33,435 nucleotides of DNA from DATKAB01 sp964542745 (GTDB lineage: Bacteria > Eisenbacteria > RBG-16-71-46): positions 1 to 33,435 of the forward strand of contig CAZIVR010000033.1 of NCBI GenBank assembly GCA_964542745.1. Reading direction: 5' to 3'. Below, piece after piece: positions 16,294 to 23,824 of this stretch. The translations under genes were made by a program, and so were the position numbers. The notes beneath the pieces are model-generated. The model searched no databases. It was not told the origin of the DNA and saw nothing but the letters and a program-made list of their open reading frames with translations. Every line of letters starts with the position of its first letter. Position 1 is the first letter of the stretch.

Positions 16294-18093
16294 TCAGCCT
16301 TTGCCGCCCGACGAAAGACTCTCCAGCTCCATCCAGCGCGCGTAGGCCGCGCGGATCTCCTCCTCGAGTGTTTCGAGCCGCGCGCGCGCGCGGGCGATCT
16401 CGGCGCCGGGGCCCGCGTAGAACTCGGGCGTGGCCATGCGCTCGAAGAGGAGCCGGCGCTCGGCCTCGAGTCCCTCGATCTTGCGGGGCAGCTCGCCCAG
16501 CTCGCGGCGCTCCTTGTGGCCGGCCCGGCGGGCCGCCGGGGCCCGCTCCGAGCGGGTGGGCTTCGCGGCGGCGCGCGCACCCGCGGCCGGCGCCGCGGCG
16601 GGCCGCTGGCGCAGCCAGTCCTCGTAGCCGCCCACGTACTCGCGCCACACGCCGCCGCCCTCGAACGCCAGCGTCGAGGTGACCACGTTGTCGAGGAACG
16701 CGCGGTCGTGCGAGACCACGAGCAGCGTGCCCTGGAACTCCGCGAGCAGCTCCTCGAGCAGCTCCAGCGTCTCGAGGTCGAGGTCGTTGGTCGGCTCGTC
16801 CAGCACCAGCAGGTTGCAGGGCCGCGACAGGATTTTCGCGAGCTGCAGACGCCGCCGCTCGCCGCCCGAGAGGCGCGTGACCGGCCCCTGCACCTGCTCG
16901 GGCGTGAACAGGAAGTCCCCGAGGTAGCCGACCACGTGCCGCTCGGCGCCGTTCACCGTGACCACCTCGCGGCCCTCGCCGATGTTGTCCTTCACGGTCT
17001 TCGAGTCGTCGAGCACGTCGTGGAGCTGCTCGTAGTGCGCCACCTCCAGCTTCGTGCCCGCGGTCACCGTGCCCTCGAGCGGCGCCAGCTCCCCGAGCAG
17101 CAGCCGGATCAGCGTGGTCTTGCCGCAGCCGTTGGGCCCGAGGATGCCGATCCGGTCGCCGCGCAGGATCGTGAGGGTCAGGCCGCGCACGATGGGGGTG
17201 TCGCCGTAGGCGACGCCGACGCCCTCGCAGCGCAGCACCTTGCGGCCCGAGCGGTCGGCCTCCTGCATCTGGGCCCTCGCGCGCGCCGTCTCGTCGCGGC
17301 GCGCGCCGCGCTCGAGCCTGAGCGCCTGCAGCGCGCGCACCCGGCCCTCGTTGCGGGTACGCCGCGCCTTGATGCCCTGCCGCAGCCACGCCTCCTCCTG
17401 CGCCAGCTTCTTGTCGAAGAGCGCCGCCTGATCCGCCTCGACGCGCAGTTCGTCGTCGCGCTGGAGCAGGTAGGCGTCGTAGCTGGTGCGGTAGCTGCGC
17501 AGGCGGCCCCGGTCGAGATCGAGGATGCGGGTGGCGAGATCGGCGAGGAAGCGCCGGTCGTGGGTGACGAACACCAGCGAGCCCCGCCGCCGCGCGAGCG
17601 CCGACTCGAGGTGCTCGATGGTGGCGGTGTCGAGGTGGTTGGTGGGTTCGTCGAGGATCAGCAGGTCGGGATCCCGCACCAACGCCGCCGCCAGCAGCAC
17701 CCGGCGCTTGGAGCCCGCCGAGAGCGTCTCGACGCGGGCGTCCAGCTCGATCCGGAGGTCGTGCGCCGCCTGGTCCATGCGCGTTTCGATCTCCCACGAG
17801 CGGTGGCTGGTAGTCACGCCGCAGGCCTCGTGCAGGTAGTCGCGCACGCTGCCCGCGAGGTCGTGCGGGACCTCCTGCGGGAGGCTCGCGACCGTGAGCC
17901 GCGGCGAGCGCACCACCTCGCCCGAGTCGGGCGCGAGCGCGCCCTCGAGGATCCGGAGGAGCGTGGACTTGCCCGCGCCGTTGCGGCCCAGCAGGCCGAT
18001 CCGCTCGCCCTCCTCGATCTGGAGCCCGACCCCGTCGAGGAGCGGCGGGCCCGAGAACGTGAGGTGGACGTCGTTGAGGCTCAGCAGGGGCAT
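16294..18093 (-). CDS. uup: ABC-F family ATPase Uup
   Basis: 599 aa, soluble, with two ABC domains. The first has Walker A GRNGAGKST (36-44), the signature LSAGSKRR and Walker B LLILDEPTNHLD. The second has GPNGCGKTT, LSGGERRR and LLVLDEPTNDLD. Between them lies the charged ABC-F linker (RRTRNEGRVRALQALRLERGARR). The C-terminal 80 residues are a coiled coil (KIEGLEAERRLLFERM...ARLETLEEEIRAAYARW), the Uup-type nucleic-acid-binding tail. Uup acts on ribosomes or branched DNA and limits precise transposon excision in E. coli. Start ATG 18093 fits the family N terminus (MPLLSLNDVHLTF). Confidence 0.92.
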   Translation of the reverse strand: MPLLSLNDVHLTFSGPPLLDGVGLQIEEGERIGLLGRNGAGKSTLLRILEGALAPDSGEVVRSPRLTVASLPQEVPHDLAGSVRDYLHEACGVTTSHRSWEIETRMDQAAHDLRIELDARVETLSAGSKRRVLLAAALVRDPDLLILDEPTNHLDTATIEHLESALARRRGSLVFVTHDRRFLADLATRILDLDRGRLRSYRTSYDAYLLQRDDELRVEADQAALFDKKLAQEEAWLRQGIKARRTRNEGRVRALQALRLERGARRDETARARAQMQEADRSGRKVLRCEGVGVAYGDTPIVRGLTLTILRGDRIGILGPNGCGKTTLIRLLLGELAPLEGTVTAGTKLEVAHYEQLHDVLDDSKTVKDNIGEGREVVTVNGAERHVVGYLGDFLFTPEQVQGPVTRLSGGERRRLQLAKILSRPCNLLVLDEPTNDLDLETLELLEELLAEFQGTLLVVSHDRAFLDNVVTSTLAFEGGGVWREYVGGYEDWLRQRPAAAPAAGARAAAKPTRSERAPAARRAGHKERRELGELPRKIEGLEAERRLLFERMATPEFYAGPGAEIARARARLETLEEEIRAAYARWMELESLSSGGKG

Positions 18094-18138
18094 GGGCGGA
18101 CGGGACTCCCGGAGGGGGAACGATCGGTCGGGCGGGCG

Positions 18139-18151
18139 ACTATGACAGAAT
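18139..18151. promoter_or_regulatory. Divergent promoter candidate between uup and yaeQ
   Basis: On the minus strand CATAGT (18144 to 18139) would be a -10 for uup, about 46 nt before its ATG. On the plus strand TATGAC or CAGAAT (18141-18151) could serve yaeQ. No convincing -35 elements are visible. Confidence 0.3.
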
Positions 18152-18181
18152 CGCCCCCCGGCACTCACCCCACCCGATCGC

Positions 18182-18194
18182 GAGGCAACCGCTG
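18182..18194 (+). promoter_or_regulatory. Ribosome site and CTG start codon of yaeQ
   Basis: GAGG (18182-18185), 6 nt, then CTG (18192-18194). This frame has no ATG, GTG or TTG between about 18120 and 18239. Translation from CTG gives a first residue followed by ALGATI, which lines up with the MALKATI start of E. coli YaeQ. Confidence 0.6.
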
Positions 18195-18740
18195 GCTCTC
18201 GGCGCCACCATCCACCAGTTCACCATCCAGCTCTCGCACGTGGACCGCGGCGTCTACGAGACGCTCGAGCTGCGCGCGGCGCGGCACCCCTCCGAGAGCG
18301 AGGAGTTCCTGTGCGCCCGGGTGCTGGCTTTATGCCTGGAGCGACAGGAGGGACTCGCGTTCTCCAAGGGCCTCGCCGAGCCCGACCAGCCGGCGCTCGA
18401 GGTGCGCGACCTGACCGGCGCGATCCGGGCGTGGATCGAAATCGGCGCCCCCGACGCCGCGCGGCTCCACCGGGCCAGCAAGGCCGCGCCGCGCGTGGCC
18501 GTGTACACGCACCACGACGCCGCGCGCTACTGGGAGTCGCTCGCCGGCGAGCGCATCCACCGGGCCGGGGAAATCGAGCTGTACGGGCTGGATCGCGCGC
18601 TGGTGGCGGCGCTGGCCGCACGCCTCGAACGCCGGGTGGCGTTCGATCTCTCGGTGAGCGACGGCACGCTCTACGTGACGCTGGACGGGGAGCTGCTGAC
18701 GGGAGCGCTGGCGTCGCACCGGTTGGTGGAGAGAGACTAG
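18192..18740 (+). CDS. yaeQ: YaeQ family protein, apparently with a CTG start
   Basis: 182 aa when begun at CTG 18192; E. coli YaeQ has 181. Family landmarks are ATIHQFTIQLSHVDRGVYE, LRAARHPSESEEF, AFSKGLAEPDQPAL, IRAWIEIGAPDAARLHRASK and VAVYTHHDAARYW. Starting at the first conventional codon (GTG 18240) would remove 16 conserved residues including a complete beta strand. YaeQ has a PD-(D/E)xK-like nuclease fold, and in E. coli extra copies suppress loss of RfaH; its biochemical role is unsettled. It is transcribed divergently from uup. Confidence 0.88.
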   Translation: MALGATIHQFTIQLSHVDRGVYETLELRAARHPSESEEFLCARVLALCLERQEGLAFSKGLAEPDQPALEVRDLTGAIRAWIEIGAPDAARLHRASKAAPRVAVYTHHDAARYWESLAGERIHRAGEIELYGLDRALVAALAARLERRVAFDLSVSDGTLYVTLDGELLTGALASHRLVERD

Positions 18741-18830
18741 TGCTCGCACGGGGCCCTTGGAACCTGCGGGCTCCAGGTGCCCGGCCGTCGGAAGGCGCCC
18801 CTCGCCGGAACCGCGCCACCGGCGGCGGGG

Positions 18831-18836
18831 TACGGT
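18831..18836 (+). promoter_or_regulatory. -10-like TACGGT before the lipoprotein gene
   Basis: GGTACGGTG in the 139-bp gap after yaeQ, with room for a leader holding GGAGG before ATG 18880. The same GGTACGGTG occurs at 33301-33308 before the last gene of the window. No clear -35. Confidence 0.3.
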
Positions 18837-18879
18837 GAACGGACGCCCGCCCTCGCGGCGGGCCCTCGCGGAGGTAGCC

Positions 18880-19887
18880 ATGTCTCCCTCGACCCCGCAG
18901 GCCCGGGCCGGAATCGGCCTGGCCGCCCTCCTGATCGCGCTCGGAGCCCCGGGATGCTCGCCGGGCGACCGCCACGTCTCCCAGCCCTCCCCCGGGGCCA
19001 TCCGCACCGACGGGGCGGGCGCATCACGCACGTCCCCGTCGCGGGATCCGGGCGGCTTCTACCCGCTGGCGCCGGGCAATCGCTGGACGTATCGGCGCGA
19101 GGTCTACACCGAAGCGCGCCCGCTCGGGGACACCGCCGCGTTCCGGGGCACCATCGGCTACGACATCGTTCGGACCCTCGAGTGCGAAGTCCGGCGGGAG
19201 GGGACGCCGTGGTGGATCGAGCAGAGCGTCGCGCACCTCGATGGCCAGGAAACGCCGCTGCTCTGGTGGCTGCCGCTCCGGCAGGATCGCGACGGGCTGT
19301 ACGAGCTCGAGGTGTATCCCACGCCGACGTTCCCCTGCGGCGAAATCCGCGGAGCGCACGCGAGCGAGGCGGCCGCCGCCGAGGCGCGCGCCGTGGTGCT
19401 GGCGGCGGTCGCGGGGCTCAACGGGCGAAAAGTCCCCGCGCGAATTCCGGATGACCGATTCCTCGCGAGCCTCGAACGCGCGATGGCCGCGCGGCTCGCT
19501 GGCTTCCGGCGCGAGACTCCCGGAGCGGAGGCGCGCGGGTTCGGGGCCACGATCCTCACGCGCCTGCGCTACCCGCTCCACGTGGGAGCCGAGTGGGCGA
19601 TCCGGCCGGAGACGGACGACCATCACGATCCGATCTTCTCCGCGCACGTGGAGCGGCACGAGACGCTCCTCGTCGGGGGCGAGCGCCGGCCGGCGTGGCG
19701 CATTCGTGTGCGTTCGTCGCTCTTCGGTCCCAACGATTCGGTGGTCCTCTGGTACGGGCGCGACGGCTTCCTCGGGATGGACGCCGAACTCGAGATCGTG
19801 ATCACCGACGACGAGGGCACCGTGATCGGCACCGGCCGGGGGGCCGAGCGGGAGCGGCTCACGTCGGTGAGCGCGGGCGCGCCCTAG
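18880..19887 (+). CDS. Putative exported lipoprotein, unknown family
   Basis: 335 aa. ATG 18880 has GGAGG 5 nt upstream. The N terminus MSPSTPQARAGIGLAALLIALGAPGC looks like a lipoprotein signal, although the lipobox (APGC) is atypical. Mature residues begin with FYPLAPGNRWTYRREV, a motif seen at the start of many uncharacterised periplasmic beta-rich proteins, and later stretches alternate strands (AWRIRVRSSLFGPNDSVVLWYGRDGFLGMDAELEI). Probably a surface or periplasmic beta-sandwich. Its function is unknown; 46 bp separate it from the next gene. Confidence 0.75.
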   Translation: MSPSTPQARAGIGLAALLIALGAPGCSPGDRHVSQPSPGAIRTDGAGASRTSPSRDPGGFYPLAPGNRWTYRREVYTEARPLGDTAAFRGTIGYDIVRTLECEVRREGTPWWIEQSVAHLDGQETPLLWWLPLRQDRDGLYELEVYPTPTFPCGEIRGAHASEAAAAEARAVVLAAVAGLNGRKVPARIPDDRFLASLERAMAARLAGFRRETPGAEARGFGATILTRLRYPLHVGAEWAIRPETDDHHDPIFSAHVERHETLLVGGERRPAWRIRVRSSLFGPNDSVVLWYGRDGFLGMDAELEIVITDDEGTVIGTGRGAERERLTSVSAGAP

Positions 19888-19921
19888 GAGCGACCCGCTC
19901 GCGCGGGGGGCGGCCGTCGGC

Positions 19922-19927
19922 TAGCTT
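19922..19927 (+). promoter_or_regulatory. -10-like hexamer 6 nt before the DUF6498-like gene
   Basis: TAGCTT, then CGCCGC, then ATG 19934. Same geometry as at 14136 and 83-88. No -35 or ribosome site visible. Confidence 0.35.
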
Positions 19928-19933
19928 CGCCGC

Positions 19934-20602
19934 ATGGCCGCCCCGCGCTGGTTCGATTCCGAGGGTCCGCTCGCCGACCGCTCGCTCTACGGGATCCTGT
20001 TCGGCAACCTCGTCACGCTCGCCGCCGCGCTCGCCAACGACTGGTCCGTCGGGCCGCTGCTGTGGATCTACTGGGGCCAGAGCGTGGTGATCGGGATCGC
20101 CAACGTGATCCGAATGCTGCGGCTGCGCGAGTTCTCGACCGCGGGATTCACCTCGGGCGACCGCCCGGTCCCCGAGACCGAGGCCGGCAAGCGGTCCACG
20201 GCGACGTTCTTCGCGTTCCACTACGGGTTCTTCCACTTCGGCTACTTCATCTTCCTCGTCTCCGGGCGGTTCGGAGGCGTCACCGGTTTCGCCGACCTGA
20301 TCGGGATCGTGGTCGGCGTGCTCGGGTTCGCGCTCGCGCACGGCTACTCTCTGTGGTGGAACGAGGGGCGCGACTTCAAGGACCGGAAGCCCAACCTCGG
20401 CACGATCATGTTCTACCCCTACCTGCGCATCATCCCCATGCACCTCGCGATCATCTTCGGGAGCAGCCGCACCGACCTCGCGCTGCCGCTGTTCATCGGG
20501 CTGAAGACCCTCTCGGACGCCGGCATGCACCTGGTCGAGCACGCCCTGTTCCGGCGCGGGGCGCCCGCGGAGCCGCGGGGCGACCAGCGGACGAGGTCGT
20601 GA
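19934..20602 (+). CDS. DUF6498-like integral membrane protein
   Basis: 222 aa with about five or six hydrophobic helices. The stretch LLWIYWGQSVVIGIANVIRMLRL, then the aromatic/His-rich FFAFHYGFFHFGYFIFL, YPYLRIIPMHLAIIFG and a terminal LKTLSDAGMHLVEHALF match the general pattern of DUF6498 proteins. The conserved His residues in the helices could bind a metal or cofactor, which is inferred from pattern only. The function of the family is unknown. It overlaps the flavoprotein gene by GTGA, so the two are probably co-translated. Confidence 0.7.
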   Translation: MAAPRWFDSEGPLADRSLYGILFGNLVTLAAALANDWSVGPLLWIYWGQSVVIGIANVIRMLRLREFSTAGFTSGDRPVPETEAGKRSTATFFAFHYGFFHFGYFIFLVSGRFGGVTGFADLIGIVVGVLGFALAHGYSLWWNEGRDFKDRKPNLGTIMFYPYLRIIPMHLAIIFGSSRTDLALPLFIGLKTLSDAGMHLVEHALFRRGAPAEPRGDQRTRS

Positions 20603-21969
20603 GCGGGGAAGGGGAGGAGCGCGGGCCCCGGCGGATCGCCGTGGTCGGTGCCGGCGCCGCCGGGCTCACCGCCGCGATCCGCGCCGCCGAGGCCGGGGCG
20701 CGCGTGACGCTCCTGAACGCCCACCCGAAGGTGGGGCTCAAGATCCTCATGTCGGGCGGGACCCGCTGCAACGTGACCCACCGCGAGGTCGCCGCCGCCG
20801 ACTTCCATGGCGGCTCCCGCAACGTGGTCGCGCGCATCCTGCGCGCCTTCACGCCCGAGCAGGCGCGCGAGTGGTTCGAGCGCGAGCTTGGCGTGCCGCT
20901 CAAGCTCGAGGAGACCGGCAAGTATTTTCCAGAGAGCGACGACGCGCAGACCGTGCTCGACGCGCTGCTCGCCGCCTGCGAGCGGGCGGGGGTCACGCTG
21001 CGAAGCGGGGCGCGCGTGGTACGGGTGGAGCCGGGCGCCGGGGGCGCGGCGCGCTTCCGGCTCGGCATCCAGCGGGTGGCCGACGCCAGCGCGTTCGGCG
21101 CCCGCGTGGCCGAGGTGGGGCGGATCGAGTGGCCGCTGCCGGCGGCCGAACCCGACGAGTGGCTCGAAGCCGACGCCGTGATCCTCGCCACCGGCGGGCT
21201 CTCGTTCCCGCGCACCGGGAGCGACGGCACCGGCTACGCGCTGGCACTCGCGCTCGGCCACACGCTCACTCCGCCCGTGCCCGCGCTCACGCCGCTCACC
21301 TCGGACGATCCGTGGTGCGTGATGCTGCAGGGGATGACCGCCGACGTGGAGCTGGCGCTGCGCGTGGACGGCCGGATCGCCGAGCGCGTGCGCGGCTCGA
21401 TGCTGTGGACCCACTTCGGCTACAGCGGCCCCGCGGCACTCGACCTGTCGCGCCACTGGCTGCGCGCCGCCGAGGACGCCGGCGCCGGCCGCCACACCAT
21501 CGAGGTGACGATGAGCGCCGTTCCCGGCGAGACCGCCGAGTCGTGGGAAAGGGCGTGGCTCGAGGCCGCGCGCGAGCCCAAGCGCACGCTGCGCCGCTTC
21601 CTCGCCGCGCGCATGCCCGAGCGGCTCGCGATCCAGCTCGCCGCCGAGGCCGGCGTGGGCCCGGCGAAGTGGATGAGCCAGGTGCCGCGCGAGGCGCGCG
21701 CCACGCTGATCGAGCGCCTCGTCGCGCGCCCGCTGCGCGTGGACGGAACGCTCGGCTACGAGAAGGCCGAGGTGACGGCCGGCGGCGTGCCGCTATCCGA
21801 AGTGGATCCCTCGACGCTCGAGTCGCGGCGGTGTCCGGGGCTCTACCTCTGCGGCGAGGTGCTCGACGTGGAGGGCAGGCTGGGGGGATTCAACTTCCAG
21901 TGGGCGTGGAGCTCGGGAAGCGTGGCGGGGAGGGGGGTGGATTTTGGGGGGAAGGGCGTTTCACCTTGA
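20599..21969 (+). CDS. BaiN/RdsA (HI0933-type) NAD(P)/FAD-dependent oxidoreductase with exchanged 3' end
   Basis: 456 aa. The FAD-binding GAGAAGLTAAIRAAEAG starts at about residue 16, followed by the family motif GGTRCNVTH, ILATGGLSFPRTGSDGTGY, and near the end GLYLCGEVLDVEGRLGGFNFQWAWSSG. This family includes the HI0933/YhiN proteins and the bile-acid reductase BaiN; the natural substrate is usually unknown. The GTG start overlaps the gene before it. The last 18 codons (from 21913) lie beyond the left copy of a 25-bp repeat and belong to the island; the probable ancestral ending, SGTVTGRAMGR, now sits at 30476-30511. All catalytic motifs are upstream, so the enzyme should still work. Confidence 0.9.
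   Translation: MSGEGEERGPRRIAVVGAGAAGLTAAIRAAEAGARVTLLNAHPKVGLKILMSGGTRCNVTHREVAAADFHGGSRNVVARILRAFTPEQAREWFERELGVPLKLEETGKYFPESDDAQTVLDALLAACERAGVTLRSGARVVRVEPGAGGAARFRLGIQRVADASAFGARVAEVGRIEWPLPAAEPDEWLEADAVILATGGLSFPRTGSDGTGYALALALGHTLTPPVPALTPLTSDDPWCVMLQGMTADVELALRVDGRIAERVRGSMLWTHFGYSGPAALDLSRHWLRAAEDAGAGRHTIEVTMSAVPGETAESWERAWLEAAREPKRTLRRFLAARMPERLAIQLAAEAGVGPAKWMSQVPREARATLIERLVARPLRVDGTLGYEKAEVTAGGVPLSEVDPSTLESRRCPGLYLCGEVLDVEGRLGGFNFQWAWSSGSVAGRGVDFGGKGVSP
21888..21912 (+). repeat. Left 25-bp direct repeat (attL core candidate)
   Basis: Begins ATTCAACTTCCAG and ends GGGCGTGGAGC; identical over 25 bp to 30451-30475. It lies in the codons for FNFQWAWS of the flavoprotein. Upstream sequence differs completely from the other copy, while downstream the two remain partly alike. 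Confidence 0.85.
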
Positions 21970-22202
21970 GTTGGGCGACGATGCAAGTCGGCGCTAGCTC
22001 TGTGCACTGAAATCGGGGCGACCAAGTCTTGAGGAACCTGATCGTTTCGGGGACCCGACCAGCAATCGCCTTCGTGAACATCGGCATCCCCTCGGGGCCG
22101 CAACGATGCCAGAACCTTCCAACAAGCCCCGGGACCCCCAATCGGGAGTGTTGCACGGATGAGCCGTAACGACCGTCGACCCGAAGAGTGAAGAGGCGAA
22201 AC
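21970..22202. other. Island left end, no confident gene
   Basis: 233 bp between the flavoprotein stop and the small plus-strand gene, with mixed base composition. Short open frames exist on both strands, but none has a ribosome site or a recognisable product. It may hold recombinase arm sites; I could not identify any. Confidence 0.5.
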
Positions 22203-22541
22203 GTGGCTAAAGACCGCGCTGAACGCGGCCGAAAACGCTCTCTGAGGAACCGGAATCCGTTGACGGCTCAAAGAGGGGTCCGCTACTATCTCTCGGCCGC
22301 TCCGGCGGTGCTTCTGCTTGAGAAGCTCCCGCTCCCGACGGAGGCGCGTATGCACGTCAGAATTGACTTCACCTTCAAGCTGGTCGAGAACTCTCTCTTC
22401 GAGTTTTCGCAGCCTCTGGCGCCTGCTGAGGCTCCCCCTGCCGAAGTGGATGGGCGAGTTGGAGAGACGCCCGAAACACAGGTGCTCCCACTCGGTTCAA
22501 GCACGATCGCGCCGGGCTTGACGATGGCCGTCGGAATCTAG
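22203..22541 (+). CDS. Small hypothetical island protein
   Basis: 112 aa from GTG 22203, with AAGAGG 6 nt upstream; GTG 22188 is an alternative. The N terminus is strongly basic (AKDRAERGRKRSLRNRN), the middle MHVRIDFTFKLVENSLFEF could form beta strands, and the C terminus is Pro/Glu-rich. No family recognised. Its TAG stop and the TAG stop of the opposing protease gene share one CTAG (22538-22541). Composition is island-like. A real gene is plausible but not proven. Confidence 0.4.
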   Translation: MAKDRAERGRKRSLRNRNPLTAQRGVRYYLSAAPAVLLLEKLPLPTEARMHVRIDFTFKLVENSLFEFSQPLAPAEAPPAEVDGRVGETPETQVLPLGSSTIAPGLTMAVGI

Positions 22542-23695
22542 TCCGACCGCCTCCAACTCGCGCCGCGAAACCCTGCCTCTACGCCAATCACAGGCGCTTG
22601 CTGCTTGAGCGCTTCCACTACTGCTTGGTGTGCCTGAGGCGCGATTGCCTGCTGAATTTGCTGAAACACCTGCTGCATGTTCGCCGGCAACGTGGCGGGG
22701 TCCACTCCTGGTGGAAGTTGGAGGTTCAGGTTGAATGCGACCTGAAGATTCCCCGGCATCTGACGCACGGCACGTACTTCAATCTGCCCGACGAACTCGT
22801 GAGTCATCCGTGCCGTCTCTATGACCGCGATGGCAGCTTCCTCCGTGTAAAGATCTGCTGACCTCGCCACGGTTCCCGGGTCAATCGGGGTCGATAGCTT
22901 GAGGTCCTGTTCGTATTCCAAGAAGAGGTCCCACATGAGCTGGTCAAGTTCTGGCAAGGCAGCTTCAGCCGGAAGACCGAGTTCCGTCGCGGCTTTGATT
23001 CCAATCGCGTGCCCGTGCGCATAGACCTTCTCCGCCAGCGACTCGACGATTTGCTTCAGCTTCTGCTCGTCGGCGGGCTCGTTGCGCGACAGTAGGACGC
23101 GTCGAGCGATATCACGGATGTGCGAGTGGGTCCTATACACATTCCCTAGCGCAACCGCGTCGAGCTTGTCGGTGAGCTTGGTGAGGCTTGCAGTCAACGC
23201 TGCTTGGTCGGACAGTCCTCCGCGCTCCTGAGCGAAGCGCATGTAGGCCATGACGTCTTCAACACTAACCTGATCCTGAACGAAAGTGCCTTGTCCGCCG
23301 CCCGGCCCAGGAACCATTCGTCGGATACTCATGATCGGGTCGATTGGGCCAAGCTCGCCATGCACCCCTAGGACGATGTGGTCGGCTCCCAAAGCCGTGA
23401 GGGTCGCCGCGCTGTTCGCGCGGAAGGGAATCAGGATGTTCCACTCCTTCGTCCACTGTCGAAACGCTGTCACCAGCCGCCAGGGCACGTCAATAGCTCC
23501 ACCTCGGCTGTACAGGAATACGTCGAGCTTCTCGACCCTTCCTAGGGCGCGTAGCTGCTCGTACATGGGGCGGATCGAGTCGTCGCCGATTTGCGCTGGC
23601 ACTGGAGGGCGGTCGCCTGTCACGTAGGCAAGCACACGGCTGCCTCTTGCCGCCTCAATTCTGGTTATTAGAGCCCTGCGTGATTCCTTGCTCAT
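22538..23695 (-). CDS. SDH-family Clp-fold serine protease
   Basis: 385 aa. The ClpP/crotonase-like core (20-130) has an oxyanion-type turn in LYSRGGAIDVPW (Ser63-Gly66), the likely nucleophile Ser95 in FRANSAATLTALGAD, and the family hallmark GELGPIDP (Asp119). This matches Pfam 'serine dehydrogenase proteinase' (PF01972). There is no signal peptide and no clear membrane helix, so it is probably cytosolic. Residues 340-385 are Gln-rich (MQQVFQQIQQ). ATG 23695 has AGGGAAG about 8 nt upstream. It is the last gene of the mod-res-PIN-protease row, but a 129-bp gap with palindromes and its own -10 suggest a separate transcript. Role in the island unknown; a regulator- or effector-cleaving protease is one possibility. 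Confidence 0.85.
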   Translation of the reverse strand: MSKESRRALITRIEAARGSRVLAYVTGDRPPVPAQIGDDSIRPMYEQLRALGRVEKLDVFLYSRGGAIDVPWRLVTAFRQWTKEWNILIPFRANSAATLTALGADHIVLGVHGELGPIDPIMSIRRMVPGPGGGQGTFVQDQVSVEDVMAYMRFAQERGGLSDQAALTASLTKLTDKLDAVALGNVYRTHSHIRDIARRVLLSRNEPADEQKLKQIVESLAEKVYAHGHAIGIKAATELGLPAEAALPELDQLMWDLFLEYEQDLKLSTPIDPGTVARSADLYTEEAAIAVIETARMTHEFVGQIEVRAVRQMPGNLQVAFNLNLQLPPGVDPATLPANMQQVFQQIQQAIAPQAHQAVVEALKQQAPVIGVEAGFRGASWRRSD

Positions 23696-23744
23696 ATGAC
23701 CGCTTCCCTTCGTAAAGGTAGCTCGGGGGGCAATCCGAGCGGAC

Positions 23745-23750
23745 AGGATA
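23745..23750 (-). promoter_or_regulatory. -10 candidate of the protease gene
   Basis: TATCCT on the minus strand, 49 bp before the ATG; the -35 region is weak. Confidence 0.3.
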
Positions 23751-23780
23751 CATCAATCACGTGCACGAGCATGCGGATCG

Positions 23781-23809
23781 GGATTCCGAATCCAGATTGG
23801 AGAACAATC
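23781..23809. promoter_or_regulatory. Two adjacent palindromes upstream of the protease gene
   Basis: GGATTC-C-GAATCC (23781-23793) and GATTG-GAGAA-CAATC (23795-23809) lie 16 bp beyond the PIN stop and about 30 bp upstream of the protease -10 candidate. They could be an operator for the protease or a weak terminator for the mod-res-PIN transcript. Confidence 0.35.
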
Positions 23810-23824
23810 CAAACACCGTGGGGA

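Noticed and set aside
21890..22156. Minus-strand frame at the left end of the island
   Set aside because: It runs antisense through the flavoprotein end, has no ribosome site and no recognised family.
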